A program made the translations under genes and the position numbers. A stretch of DNA of 64,000 nt from Nitrospira sp. (GTDB taxonomy: Bacteria; Nitrospirota; Nitrospiria; Nitrospirales; Nitrospiraceae). Each line of letters opens with the position of its first letter. Position 1 is the first letter of the stretch. The notes under the pieces were generated by a model that was given only the letters and a program-made list of their open reading frames with translations, was not told the origin of the DNA and did no database searches. Positions 1 to 8,855 of this stretch are shown piece after piece. Where the stretch lies: the NCBI GenBank assembly GCA_018242685.1, contig JAFEBM010000018.1, positions 62,001 through 126,000 of the forward strand. The letters are read 5' to 3'.

Positions 1-102
1 ACGTTGCTCTCCCTCCCGGCAATCTGGATAGAGCTTTCCTTCACCATAGCTTGTGTGACCAGGTATGCTGATCTTCGGAAGCAGCTGTGGGCTCGTTGGC
101 AT

Positions 103-1161
103 ATGGCTCTGGTGCTCATAATCACCATTGTGATTTGTCCACCAGAAGCTGATGCTGGTTGCGTTGCAAAGGGACCTGCGACGGGCATTGAAGCGGGTCT
201 TGTGATCCATCTTTCGTCCAGCTGTACACCGGCTGAGCGGGAAGCCCATGCCGTGCGTGGCGAAGCGGTTATGGATGCGATCGTCAGGGGGCATCCGGTC
301 GATCTCATTGGCGTGATCGTGCGCGGGGATCTTGTCTTCGATCGCCTTGCTGCACAAACGACATCACGCTCTCCGGTACCTGCGTCGGAGAAGGCGAATC
401 GAGCGGATCGTGCCGGCGGCGACAGACAGCGAATTGTTCGGGCGGCACTGAGCCTAAAAGATTCCGTCGTGTCGGGCGCAGTGCGCCATCGGTCGGCGGA
501 CAGCACGCTTCGGTTTGAAGGGGCTGTTAACTTTTATGGATCGCATTTCAAGGAAGGTGTGGATCTCTCGCGGTCAGTCTTTCAGGAGCCGGTCGAACTT
601 TCCGCTGCCACGTTTGATAAAGAAGCGTATTTTGTTCAAGGGCAGTTCGCCGGACAGATGGATTGTCAGGACACCAAGTTCGGTTCCAGCACCAGGTTTC
701 ACCGGTCCGTATTTCGTGGTTCGGTGAATTGCACCGGTGCGCTCTTCGACGGTATGGCGGAATTTCTGGAAGTGGCTTTCGAGCAACCGGCCACATTTGA
801 GCGGTCCAGATTCGGCTTGGGGACTGGATTTTCCGGGAGTCGCTTCAAGAGTCGAGTCAGCTTCAGTGATGCGATCTTCAGTCGCGAGACTTTCTTTGGG
901 TTTGCAGCCTTTGAAGGCGAATCGGTATTTGCCGGTGCCCAGTTTCTGGGGTCAGCAGATTTCTCACATGCTGAGTTCAAGCAGCAAGACGATCTTGCCA
1001 AGGCACGTTTCGATCAAGCACCGATTTTCACCCAAACAAAACGGCTTGAATCAGCTCCTCCTGCCGGCATTTTTCAGGCCTGGAATGGGCAATATGCTCT
1101 CACCTTGGTCTTTCTCGTCGTGGCTGCGTTACTTGTAGCATATGCCGTAAGACTCAAATGA
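103..1161 (+). CDS. Pentapeptide-repeat-like protein with signal sequence and C-terminal membrane anchor
   Basis: About 352 residues from the ATG at 103; an upstream TTG start at 4 is possible but would place the hydrophobic segment internally. The N-terminus is a hydrophobic signal-like segment ending near a Cys (ADAGC). The middle (roughly residues 140-310) is a run of degenerate pentapeptide-type repeats with Phe every 8-10 residues and small residues between (pattern FxxAxF/FxGSxF), which in this family folds as a right-handed quadrilateral beta helix. A single hydrophobic segment near the C-terminus would anchor it in the membrane. Function is unknown; these repeats are protein-interaction scaffolds in other families. 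It lies upstream of scpA on the same strand, with an 83-bp gap. Confidence 0.6.
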   Translation: MALVLIITIVICPPEADAGCVAKGPATGIEAGLVIHLSSSCTPAEREAHAVRGEAVMDAIVRGHPVDLIGVIVRGDLVFDRLAAQTTSRSPVPASEKANRADRAGGDRQRIVRAALSLKDSVVSGAVRHRSADSTLRFEGAVNFYGSHFKEGVDLSRSVFQEPVELSAATFDKEAYFVQGQFAGQMDCQDTKFGSSTRFHRSVFRGSVNCTGALFDGMAEFLEVAFEQPATFERSRFGLGTGFSGSRFKSRVSFSDAIFSRETFFGFAAFEGESVFAGAQFLGSADFSHAEFKQQDDLAKARFDQAPIFTQTKRLESAPPAGIFQAWNGQYALTLVFLVVAALLVAYAVRLK

Positions 1162-1244
1162 AGCGCACTTGAAGAGTATGCGAGTCATCCCCAATATATA
1201 GAATCAGGCTTGCCCGTTACCCCATAAGTTGATATAACGAGGCC

Positions 1245-2051
1245 GTGGATTCACAGGCCGAAGATTTTGAACAAACCGAGCTTCCCTACCAGGTCCGCAT
1301 CGAAAATTTTGAGGGCCCACTCGATCTTTTGCTCCATCTCATCAAGAAGAGCGAGATCAATATCTACGATATCCCGGTCGCGATGATTGCCCAGCAATAC
1401 CTCGAGTATTTGGAGGCAATGGAAGAACTGAATCTCAACGTGGCCGGGGATTTTTTGGTCATGGCGGCGACGTTATTGCAGATCAAATCCAAAATGCTGC
1501 TGCCGGTGGATGAGACGGCCGACGACGACGAAGACGGGCCGGACCCGCGGGAAGAGCTCGTTCGGCGGTTACTCGAATATAAGGCCTTCAAAGAGGCGGC
1601 ACGTCAGCTCGACGACCAGGAGAAGATGTGGCGCGAGATCTTTTGGCGTGAACACGCTCCACCGGTTGAAGAGGTTGATGAGGATCTTCCATTAGAGAAT
1701 GTCTCGCTGTTTGATCTCGTTGACGCACTCAAGGAAGTACTGGAGCGGAATCCGAGCAGCTGGCTCATCGAGATTGTTCCCGACAATCTTACGGTTCGCG
1801 AGCGGATGAACCTCATTCTGGAAACGCTCGAAGGCAAAGACTCGGTCTCGTTTGCCGCGCTGTTCGAGGCATCGAGCCGACGCATGGTGGTCGTCGTGAC
1901 GTTCCTGGCGTTACTTGAATTGATGAGATTGCGGGTTGCTCGTGTATTCCAAGCGGAGGCATTCGGACCGATTCTTGTTTCACGGACGTTCTCCCTGGTG
2001 CCGGATCCGGCAGAGCTTGATGATGTCGATGTAGAATGGAGGGGCGCATGA
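1245..2051 (+). CDS. scpA: Segregation and condensation protein A
   Basis: 268 residues from a GTG start. ScpA is the kleisin that bridges SMC heads and works with ScpB in the bacterial condensin that compacts and separates chromosomes in the cytoplasm. The diagnostic N-terminal block is present (VRIENFEGPLDLLLHLIKK, then DIPVAMIAQQYLEYL), followed by an acidic variable middle (residues 85-100) and the C-terminal winged-helix region. The stop overlaps the scpB start (ATGA at 2048-2051), the usual operon arrangement for translational coupling. Length is normal for the family. Recognition is certain; the GTG start is the best in-frame choice because the conserved block begins only about 17 residues in. 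Confidence 0.93.
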   Translation: MDSQAEDFEQTELPYQVRIENFEGPLDLLLHLIKKSEINIYDIPVAMIAQQYLEYLEAMEELNLNVAGDFLVMAATLLQIKSKMLLPVDETADDDEDGPDPREELVRRLLEYKAFKEAARQLDDQEKMWREIFWREHAPPVEEVDEDLPLENVSLFDLVDALKEVLERNPSSWLIEIVPDNLTVRERMNLILETLEGKDSVSFAALFEASSRRMVVVVTFLALLELMRLRVARVFQAEAFGPILVSRTFSLVPDPAELDDVDVEWRGA

Positions 2052-2845
2052 CTCCACTGACGGCGGATGCGGTTCATGATGTGCCGGAAGCCGACGCGAT
2101 GAATGTTGAAGAAGCGAATGGATCGCCTCATGATCAGATGGCCGACGACGGTCGGGTGCAAAGTATGGGCGAACTCCAAGCGATTCTGGAAGCACTGCTC
2201 TTCGTGTCTTCAGAACCGCTGTCCTTGGCGCGCCTTGTGGGTGTGATGGGAAACGTGCAGAAGGTTGACGTGGAAGAGGGGTTGCGAAATATCGGTCAAA
2301 CGCTCGAGCAAGAAGGGCGCGGGGTACGACTGGCTGTCGTTGCGGGCGGGTACCGTCTTGTCACGAAGCAGGATTATGCCTTCTGGATCAAGCGGCTGGA
2401 CAAGGCCAAGACGTCGGCAAAACTGTCCAGATCAGCCCTGGAATCGTTGGCGATCATTGCCTACAAGCAACCGCTGGTACGGTCGGAGATCGAAGAAATC
2501 CGTGGGGTGGAAACCTCCGGTGTCTTGCGTACGCTGTTGGAGCGAAAACTGGTGCGGATCGTCGGACGCAAAGAAGTGCCAGGCCGCCCAATCATGTACG
2601 GGACGACCAAGTTTTTTCTTGAGCATTTCGGTTTGGGCGATCTCGCGCAACTACCTCCACTGCGGGAATTCAAGGAATTGGGTGACGCAGAGCAATCACT
2701 CTTTCCGATGGACGGTGGAGACGTTTCATCCGGGGAGGTGTCGATCGAGACGCTTGAGGCGGGTGTGGAACCGCCAGTGGATCGTGAACTGCAAACGTCT
2801 GTTCCTCTCGCTGAGGTATTGGATCCTCTTCCTACCGTTCAGTAG
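2048..2845 (+). CDS. scpB: Segregation and condensation protein B
   Basis: 265 residues. ScpB is the winged-helix KITE partner of ScpA and SMC. The family core is visible: LQAILEALLFVSSEPLSL, then ALESLAIIAYKQPLVRSEIE, EIRGVETSGVLRTLLE, and the GRPIMYGTTKFFLEHFGL block. I chose the ATG at 2048 over the in-frame ATG at 2036 because a GGAGGGG ribosome site sits 3-4 bases upstream and the start overlaps the scpA stop by 4 bases. The first 40 residues and last 50 residues are variable and acidic, as is common. Convergent with the downstream lipoprotein gene. Confidence 0.93.
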   Translation: MTPLTADAVHDVPEADAMNVEEANGSPHDQMADDGRVQSMGELQAILEALLFVSSEPLSLARLVGVMGNVQKVDVEEGLRNIGQTLEQEGRGVRLAVVAGGYRLVTKQDYAFWIKRLDKAKTSAKLSRSALESLAIIAYKQPLVRSEIEEIRGVETSGVLRTLLERKLVRIVGRKEVPGRPIMYGTTKFFLEHFGLGDLAQLPPLREFKELGDAEQSLFPMDGGDVSSGEVSIETLEAGVEPPVDRELQTSVPLAEVLDPLPTVQ

Positions 2846-2938
2846 CCGGCGAACATTCGTATGAAATCCTGATAGTAGGCCCGTTTCGGCCGGTTCCAAA
2901 TCCGGGACTGATCCTTCACATCCGCTTGTGGAGGCCGG

Positions 2939-3877
2939 CTAAGGTGTCGATTTTTTCCTAGATGGAGGATTCTTGAGGCGTTGGAGTTCGGCCTCCTGCT
3001 CGTCCATCTTTTTCTGAAGTGCTTTCAGCTCTTCCTTGAAGGCTTGCAGGTCAGCCTCATTCTTCCCACCTGGTGTCGCTTGAGCAGGAATCGATTGGGG
3101 TTGTTGTGGAACCGGCGCTGACGCCGCGGGGACCGGCTGTGCGACGGGAGCGGAAGATGGAGGTGCCGCAAGGACTCTCGTCAGTAGTTGATAGTCAATG
3201 GCCAACGACCGATCTTCAGATTTTCCAATCCAACTCGACCGATCGTATACGTCGGGACGCACGGCTGCCTCCGGTAGGAACGTGACCTCTCGGTCACGGA
3301 GACCGTCGGTGTCCGGGAGCTGGCGAGTCTCCTTTTTGATGGCATTGGACTTTTTCCCTGAACGATATCGGTACTGAGTCAACGTGAAATGCAGCGACAA
3401 GCCGTCTGCGAATAGATAGCCTGATGTGGTTTCCCTATTTTGGCCGGCCTTCGGTTGTTGTGAAATCTCCGGTGTGGAATAGATATGGAACCCCACTCGC
3501 TGATTGGGAGTCGCTTGAGCGAGCGCGGTGACAATGTGCGGAGTCAGGAACGCGATATCATCCTCGGAGAAGGTGCGAATATCGTTCAGATTCGTTGATT
3601 TCAAGGCCTTGCCCAACAGCAATAAAGGGCCGGTTTTTTCTTTCGTATGTACGCCGCGCAAGATATCCGCGATGGTCGTCTCGGACAATTTGATGGGATG
3701 TGCGGCTTGGAAAGAAGTATCAAGCACATTCTCAAGGAACACCGTGCCGAGAGGAGCCTCGTGAATGGGCGTGGTGAGGCGAGAACCGGCACAACCGATG
3801 GCCAGGAGACTCAGGCAGCCCAGCATGGGAAGGCTCAGCGTCAAGGTGAAAGAAGAAGAGCGTTGAGTGAAATTCAT
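2939..3877 (-). CDS. Putative lipoprotein with proline-rich linker and C-terminal coiled coil
   Basis: About 312 residues from the ATG at 3877; an in-frame GTG at 3904 adds nine residues. The N-terminus has a lipoprotein signal peptide ending in the lipobox LLAIGC, so the mature protein should be lipid-anchored at the periplasmic face. Residues 40-230 form an unrecognised globular domain; residues 235-275 are Pro/Ala/Gln rich; the last 40 residues are charged heptads (ELKALQKKMDEQEAELQRLK) typical of a coiled coil. No enzyme motif is seen. No strong ribosome binding site precedes either start, so the start is uncertain. Role unknown, possibly an envelope-associated structural protein. Confidence 0.6.
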   Translation of the reverse strand: MNFTQRSSSFTLTLSLPMLGCLSLLAIGCAGSRLTTPIHEAPLGTVFLENVLDTSFQAAHPIKLSETTIADILRGVHTKEKTGPLLLLGKALKSTNLNDIRTFSEDDIAFLTPHIVTALAQATPNQRVGFHIYSTPEISQQPKAGQNRETTSGYLFADGLSLHFTLTQYRYRSGKKSNAIKKETRQLPDTDGLRDREVTFLPEAAVRPDVYDRSSWIGKSEDRSLAIDYQLLTRVLAAPPSSAPVAQPVPAASAPVPQQPQSIPAQATPGGKNEADLQAFKEELKALQKKMDEQEAELQRLKNPPSRKKSTP

Positions 3878-3904
3878 GATGTTGTGTTGCTGAATCAGGT
3901 TCAC

Positions 3905-4634
3905 GCGAGGCGTAGTGTAACAGGAACATCCGGAGAAAACAAAAAAGACAATTCCTCAGCTTTCCTTCTCTTCTCACTCCTACAGTTTCGTATAGCTCGG
4001 TTCTCTCGGCATACACCAGTAAAAATGGAGTACTCCTTGCCTGCATGGAATCAGTAACAACATCGTCGTTCTACTACAGAATCGGGAGTCCGAAAGATCT
4101 TGCGGGATACCTAGAATCATGGGAAATGTATGATGTGGAAATTGGAAACGCAGAGAAAGCAGTGCGGGCGTCAACGAAGGAATACCCAACCAGAGTCGTT
4201 TTTTAATTGTCTACTGAAGTTCATCCGCATAAGTTCGAGAAAGACCATTGACGTCAACCATGCCGAATGTATACACTCTTGTCGCCCTGCGGAGGGAACG
4301 AATTGAATGATAATTAGGCGCAAGTGGGGCAGCAGATCATTTGGTAACACTCTTCCTCGTACAACGCACATTAGATGTAAACATCCATCCTTGGTCTCTC
4401 TGGTTAGTTCAGATAGTTTCCACCGGCTTCTTGACAGTCCCAAGAAAGGAGGGAGAGGAGTCTGTTCGCGAGCCAGGTTAATTCGGCGTCACGCCGTGCA
4501 GCAGTCGATTGAAGAACCGTATTGTTCTTAAAGACTAATGCCAGGCGGCCGATCGTTTCGGAACTAGGTTCTAAGCAGAATACGCATCAACCGGAAGTTT
4601 GCAACTCACGGCATACGAAAAGGAGTGATGCAAC
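3905..4634. other. Long intergenic region upstream of urtA
   Basis: About 730 bases without a convincing gene on either strand; the open frames here lack ribosome sites and recognisable products. It should hold the divergent promoters for the lipoprotein gene and the urea transporter operon. The last 30 bases before urtA, including its AAAGGAGTGA ribosome site, are closely repeated upstream of ureB. I looked for tRNA genes, riboswitch motifs and a clear sigma-54 site and did not see any that I trust. Confidence 0.6.
4248..4275 (+). promoter_or_regulatory. Candidate sigma-70 promoter in the urtA leader
   Basis: TTGACG at 4248-4253 and TATACA at 4270-4275 with a 16-base spacer. The -35 element is the first half of a perfect 10-base palindrome TTGACGTCAA, which could also be an operator half-site arrangement. 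A start near 4282 would leave an unusually long leader of about 350 bases before urtA, so a closer promoter may exist. Seen by eye only. Confidence 0.3.
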
Positions 4635-6005
4635 ATGGACCAGAAAGCCCCACAGGATTCACCGAACGTCAAGGAAGCGGTAACCCCTGCCGAAGAAACC
4701 GGATCATCGCGAAGAGAGTTCCTGGGACAGAGTGGACGCGTGGCGGCAGGAGTCGGCGTCGCGGCGCTACTGGGAAATCTGGGTCACTATGCCCTGTCCT
4801 ATGCGGCCGGCGGACCACCTATTAAAATCGGCGTGTTGCATTCACTGAGCGGCACGATGGCCATCAGCGAAGTGTCGCTGCGCGATGTTGTGCTGATGGC
4901 GGTCGAAGAAATCAATAAGGCGGGCGGTGTCATGGGACGGCAGATCGAAGCCAAAGTCGTCGACCCCGCGTCGAATTGGGACCTGTTTGCCGAAAAAGCC
5001 AAACAGCTCCTCCTGGAAGATAAGGTGTCGGTGGTGTTCGGCTGTTGGACATCGGTCAGCCGGAAATCCGTGCTGCCGGTTTTTGAGAAGAACAACGGGT
5101 TGCTCTTCTATCCTGTCCAATACGAGGGTGAGGAATGTTCACGCAATGTGTTCTATACCGGGGCGGCGGTCAACCAACAAGCGGCGCCCGCAGTGGAATA
5201 CTTGATGAGCCCCGAAGGGGGGAACTACAAGAAGTTTTATCTCCTAGGCACCGACTACGTGTATCCTCGCACGACGAACAAGATTCTGCGTGCTATGCTG
5301 TTGGCAAAGAAAGTGCCTGCCTCCAATATTGAAGAAGAATATACTCCGTTCCATCATCAGGACTATCAAACCATCTGCGGCAAGATCAAGAAGTTTGCCG
5401 CGGGTGGCGGAGCTGCCGTCGTCAGTACCATCAATGGTGACAGCAATGTGCCGTTCTATAAGGAATTCGGCAACCAGGGACTGCGCGCGGAAGATGCGCC
5501 GATCATGGCCTTCAGCGTCGCCGAAGACGAACTGCGCGGAATGGATACCAGCGCGCTTGTCGGGCATTTGGCGGCGTGGAACTACTATCAAAGCGTGGAT
5601 ACGCCACAAAACAAGAAGTTCGTGGCGAACTTCAAGGCCTATTGCAAGAGGAATAATCTGCCGGATGGAGAAAACCGAGTCACTGACGATCCGATCGAGG
5701 CCGCGTATTTCGGCGTCTATGTGTGGAAGCAGGCAGTTGAAAAGGCTGGTTCTACCGAGGTGGACAAAGTCCGCAAGGCTGTCTATGGGCAAAAGTTCCT
5801 GGCCCCAGGCGGCCAGATCATGATGGATGAAGCCAACCAACACACGCATAAACCGGTGCTGATCGGTGAAATCCTGAAGAACGGTCAATTCAAGACCATT
5901 TGGCGCTCCAAGGGACTGGTGAAGCCGGAACCCTGGAGCGAGTATACAAATCCTGAAAAGGGTTGTGATTGGATCAATCATCAAGGGACCTATCAAAAGA
6001 AATAA
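4635..6005 (+). CDS. urtA: Urea ABC transporter, Tat-exported substrate-binding protein
   Basis: 456 residues. UrtA binds urea in the periplasm and hands it to the UrtBC permease. The N-terminus carries a twin-arginine signal (SRREFLGQSG at residues 25-34, hydrophobic stretch, cleavage after YAA near 58). The mature part starts PIKIGVLHSLSGTMAISE and contains the family blocks FGCWTSVSRKSVLPVFE and FYPVQYEGEECSRNVFYTGA, all strongly typical of UrtA rather than amino-acid binding proteins. First gene of urtABCDE; a ribosome site AAAGGAG precedes the ATG. A 146-base gap with a stem-loop separates it from urtB, consistent with higher expression of the binding protein. Its leader has a near copy on ureB. 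Confidence 0.95.
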   Translation: MDQKAPQDSPNVKEAVTPAEETGSSRREFLGQSGRVAAGVGVAALLGNLGHYALSYAAGGPPIKIGVLHSLSGTMAISEVSLRDVVLMAVEEINKAGGVMGRQIEAKVVDPASNWDLFAEKAKQLLLEDKVSVVFGCWTSVSRKSVLPVFEKNNGLLFYPVQYEGEECSRNVFYTGAAVNQQAAPAVEYLMSPEGGNYKKFYLLGTDYVYPRTTNKILRAMLLAKKVPASNIEEEYTPFHHQDYQTICGKIKKFAAGGGAAVVSTINGDSNVPFYKEFGNQGLRAEDAPIMAFSVAEDELRGMDTSALVGHLAAWNYYQSVDTPQNKKFVANFKAYCKRNNLPDGENRVTDDPIEAAYFGVYVWKQAVEKAGSTEVDKVRKAVYGQKFLAPGGQIMMDEANQHTHKPVLIGEILKNGQFKTIWRSKGLVKPEPWSEYTNPEKGCDWINHQGTYQKK

Positions 6006-6077
6006 GAATCGGGACGTAGGGCAATTCCCTGTTTCGCGAACCGTTCGGACGATAGGCTGTCTGTAGGTAACGGGCTG

Positions 6078-6098
6078 GAACCTCTTGAGCAGAGGTTC
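6078..6098 (+). promoter_or_regulatory. Intercistronic stem-loop between urtA and urtB
   Basis: GAACCTCT (6078-6085), 5-base loop, AGAGGTTC (6091-6098): a perfect 8-bp stem, with further partial pairing of flanking GTAGG and CCTAC. No T-run follows, so it is not a classic terminator. Hairpins of this kind after binding-protein genes often stabilise the upstream mRNA segment; that role is inferred. Confidence 0.45.
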
Positions 6099-6151
6099 GG
6101 CCCCCTACCGGCTGTGCCTGTCGATAAGGTCACCGTAGGGAGGTTTTGGTG

Positions 6152-7729
6152 ATGAGCCTGGCCCGCATCCCGAGAGAACTACTCGTACTGGTTGTATTCC
6201 TTCTCTCAGCGCTCGGGCTTTGTCTCCAATCGGCACTGGCTGCTGACAAAGCGGGCGATACAGCTTCAACTGTAGTCTCCTCCTCCAATCCGATCGAACA
6301 GGCGCTCCTCGACGTAAAAAGTGAGGATGCGGTTGTCCGCGGTAAGGCGGTCGCGCTCCTGATTGAAAAGGGAGATGCGAGCCTTATTCCCAAACTCGAT
6401 GAGATCCGTGCGGAGGCCGATCGGGCTGTCCGGCAGGCCATCAAACCGGTGATCGATCTCCTCAAGAACCATGCAAATCTGACAAGTGAACAGCCGGATA
6501 CCAGGCGTTCTGCCGCTGCTGATCTGGTGGGCACCGGACGGCCGGAGGCCATTACCTGGCTGGAGGAAGCTGCCGCCAAGGAACAGGTCTGGTGGGTCAA
6601 GTACACGATGGAGGAATCCGCGCGGCTGATTCAACTTCGTTCTGAAGATCAAGGAGTCCGATTGGTCGCCGCCAAGAAACTTGGGGACCTCAAAAGTCAG
6701 AACGGGCTGTCGGCGCTCAAAGAATTTGTCGAGGCAGGGGCACAAAGCGGCGCGACCAATGAGCAGAGAGCGTTGGCGGATGCGGCTCAAGTTTCGATCG
6801 GACAAATTGACTCCTGGTATTGGTGGGCGAGTGCCATTGAGACGATGTTCCGAGGAGTCAGTCTCAGTTCTATCCTCTTGATCATGTCCCTCGGGTTGGC
6901 CGTCGTCTTCGGCTTGATGGGCGTCATCAATATGGCCCACGGCGAGCTGATGATGATCGGCGCGTATGCTACGTTCGTCACGCAACAGGCTTTCATCGGC
7001 TGGTTTTCTCCGGATGTATTCGATTGGTATTTCCCTGTGGCATTGCCTATCGCCTTTCTTTCCGCAGCTTTGTTCGGATGGGTGCTCGAGGCCACCGTGA
7101 TTCGCTTTCTCTATGGGCGACTTCTTGAGACGCTGTTGGCGACGTGGGGCGTGAGTTTGATCCTCATGCAGGCAGCTCGGGTGTACTTCGGTGATCTGAC
7201 GGCGGTGATCGCCCCGCAGGCCTTGCGAGGCGGCGCCCAAGTGATGGTCGGAGTCTATCTTCCGTACAATCGGATTTTCATCATCATACTCTCGATCATT
7301 TGCGTTCTGGGGATTTACTTTTTGCTCTTCCGATCGAACCTCGGGATTCGGGTACGGTCGGTCACTCAAAATCGCAATATGAGCGCCTGTCTCGGCATCC
7401 CGACCAGAAAAGTCGACTCCTATACGTTCGCCTTTGCCTCCGGGCTGGCCGGTATTGCCGGCTGGGCCCTCACGATGGTGGGGAATGTCGATCCAGGACT
7501 TGGGCAGAATTATATCGTCGATGCCTTCATGGTTGTGGTCACCGGGGGCGTCGGAAAGCTCGCCGGGGCGATCTGGGCTTCGTTAGGAATCGGTGGACTG
7601 AACAAACTGATCGAGCCGGTGAGCGGGGCGGTCTATGGAAAAGTTTTTATCTTGGTCGGTGTGATTTTATTTCTGCAGTGGCGGCCGCAGGGCCTGTATG
7701 CAGCCAAAGGACGCAACGCTGATGCCTGA
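6152..7729 (+). CDS. urtB: Urea ABC transporter permease UrtB
   Basis: 525 residues from the ATG at 6152, chosen because GGGAGG lies 8 bases upstream; TTG and GTG codons at 6146 and 6149 are less likely. Inner-membrane permease of the branched-chain amino acid/urea (LivH-like) family. Residues 1-30 are a signal-like hydrophobic segment. Residues 35-225 form a soluble helical-repeat (HEAT-like) region rich in VRGKAVALLIEKGD-type units, a feature of UrtB relative to LivH. The remainder is the permease with about eight membrane helices, beginning SSILLIMSLGLAVVFGLMGV and including GELMMIGAYATF. Its stop overlaps urtC by 8 bases. Confidence 0.94.
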   Translation: MSLARIPRELLVLVVFLLSALGLCLQSALAADKAGDTASTVVSSSNPIEQALLDVKSEDAVVRGKAVALLIEKGDASLIPKLDEIRAEADRAVRQAIKPVIDLLKNHANLTSEQPDTRRSAAADLVGTGRPEAITWLEEAAAKEQVWWVKYTMEESARLIQLRSEDQGVRLVAAKKLGDLKSQNGLSALKEFVEAGAQSGATNEQRALADAAQVSIGQIDSWYWWASAIETMFRGVSLSSILLIMSLGLAVVFGLMGVINMAHGELMMIGAYATFVTQQAFIGWFSPDVFDWYFPVALPIAFLSAALFGWVLEATVIRFLYGRLLETLLATWGVSLILMQAARVYFGDLTAVIAPQALRGGAQVMVGVYLPYNRIFIIILSIICVLGIYFLLFRSNLGIRVRSVTQNRNMSACLGIPTRKVDSYTFAFASGLAGIAGWALTMVGNVDPGLGQNYIVDAFMVVVTGGVGKLAGAIWASLGIGGLNKLIEPVSGAVYGKVFILVGVILFLQWRPQGLYAAKGRNADA

Positions 7730-8855
7730 ACAAGTGGTCACTCACCAGGGCAGCCGCGAAACGTTGTCTTTTTACGCAGTCGGGGTCTTGTTCCTGATCG
7801 TCGTCCCACTGCTGAATGTGTTGCCTGCTGAAGATTCCTGGCTGCACATTTCTGACTTTCGTCTCAATCAGTTCGGCAAGTTTTTGGCATTTGCCATTCT
7901 GGCTCTCGGACTGGATCTCATCTGGGGCTATTGCGGTGTCCTGAGCATGGGGCAGGGGGTATTTTTCGGGTTCGGCGCCTATTGCATGGGCATGTATCTG
8001 TCACTCCAGATCGGGAAGGAAAGTGTCTATGGAAGCGATCTCCCGGACTTCATGGTCTGGACGCAGGTCAAAGAGCTGCCTCTCTTCTGGTATCCGTTCA
8101 AGAGCTTTTTGGGTGGTTTCTTGGGGGCGATTCTCGTTCCCGTGCTCTTCGCGACAATATTCGGGTTTCTAGCGTTCCGTAGCAGAATCAAGGGGGTGTA
8201 CTTCGCCATCATCACGCAGGCGTTGGCATTTGCGGCCTGGCTGGTCTTCAATCGAAACGAGACGCGGCTCGGTGGAACCAATGGATTGACGGATTTTAAG
8301 CAATTGCTTGGTTTCCGGCTTTCCGATCCATCGACGCAGCGAGGACTGTATATTCTGACGGTCTTGGCCCTTGCAGCCTCCTACATGCTTTGTCGCTGGA
8401 TCATCGCATCGCGAGCAGGAAACGTGCTGATCGCGATACGAGACAGCGAATCACGAGTCACGTTTTCGGGGTACACCCCTTGGATGTACAAGCTCTTTGT
8501 GTTTGTCGTGGCGGCAGGGCTCGCAGGATTATCGGGGATGCTGTATGTGCCGCAGGTCGGCATCATTACACCGGCACAGATCGGGGTCTTGCCGTCGCTT
8601 GAGGTGGTTATCTGGGTGGCGGTCGGCGGGCGTGGCACGCTGATCGGAGCAATTCTTGGCGCGGTGGCCGTGAACTATGGGCGCAGCGTGTTGACCAACT
8701 ATTTCCCGGAGGCGTGGCCGTTTATCCTTGGCGGGCTCTTTGTGATCGTGGTGACGATGTTTCCGGATGGACTGGTGGGGATGATTCGGAAATTGAGCGA
8801 GCGAAAGAAGCCACACCGGCCTTTGATCAAGGCGGAAGGGAGTACCGCGGCGTGA
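7722..8855 (+). CDS. urtC: Urea ABC transporter permease UrtC
   Basis: 377 residues from the ATG at 7722, which overlaps the end of urtB; an in-frame ATG at 7698 would give 385. LivM-like inner-membrane permease with about 9-10 helices. Family landmarks are LDLIWGYCGVLSMGQGVFFGFGAYCMGMY and, in the second half, AIRDSESRVTFSGY and LPSLEVVIWVAVGGRGTLIGA, the EAA-like loop that contacts the ATPases. The C-terminus ends in a basic tail. Its TGA is overlapped by the GTG start of urtD, showing tight coupling in the operon. Confidence 0.94.
   Translation: MPEQVVTHQGSRETLSFYAVGVLFLIVVPLLNVLPAEDSWLHISDFRLNQFGKFLAFAILALGLDLIWGYCGVLSMGQGVFFGFGAYCMGMYLSLQIGKESVYGSDLPDFMVWTQVKELPLFWYPFKSFLGGFLGAILVPVLFATIFGFLAFRSRIKGVYFAIITQALAFAAWLVFNRNETRLGGTNGLTDFKQLLGFRLSDPSTQRGLYILTVLALAASYMLCRWIIASRAGNVLIAIRDSESRVTFSGYTPWMYKLFVFVVAAGLAGLSGMLYVPQVGIITPAQIGVLPSLEVVIWVAVGGRGTLIGAILGAVAVNYGRSVLTNYFPEAWPFILGGLFVIVVTMFPDGLVGMIRKLSERKKPHRPLIKAEGSTAA

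Noticed and set aside
4171..4531. Small open frames in the urtA leader
   Set aside because: Non-hydrophobic, no ribosome sites and no motif; treated as leader DNA.
5244..5996. 250-codon open frame on the minus strand inside urtA
   Set aside because: It mirrors urtA codons in a high-GC gene, has no ribosome site and no recognisable product.
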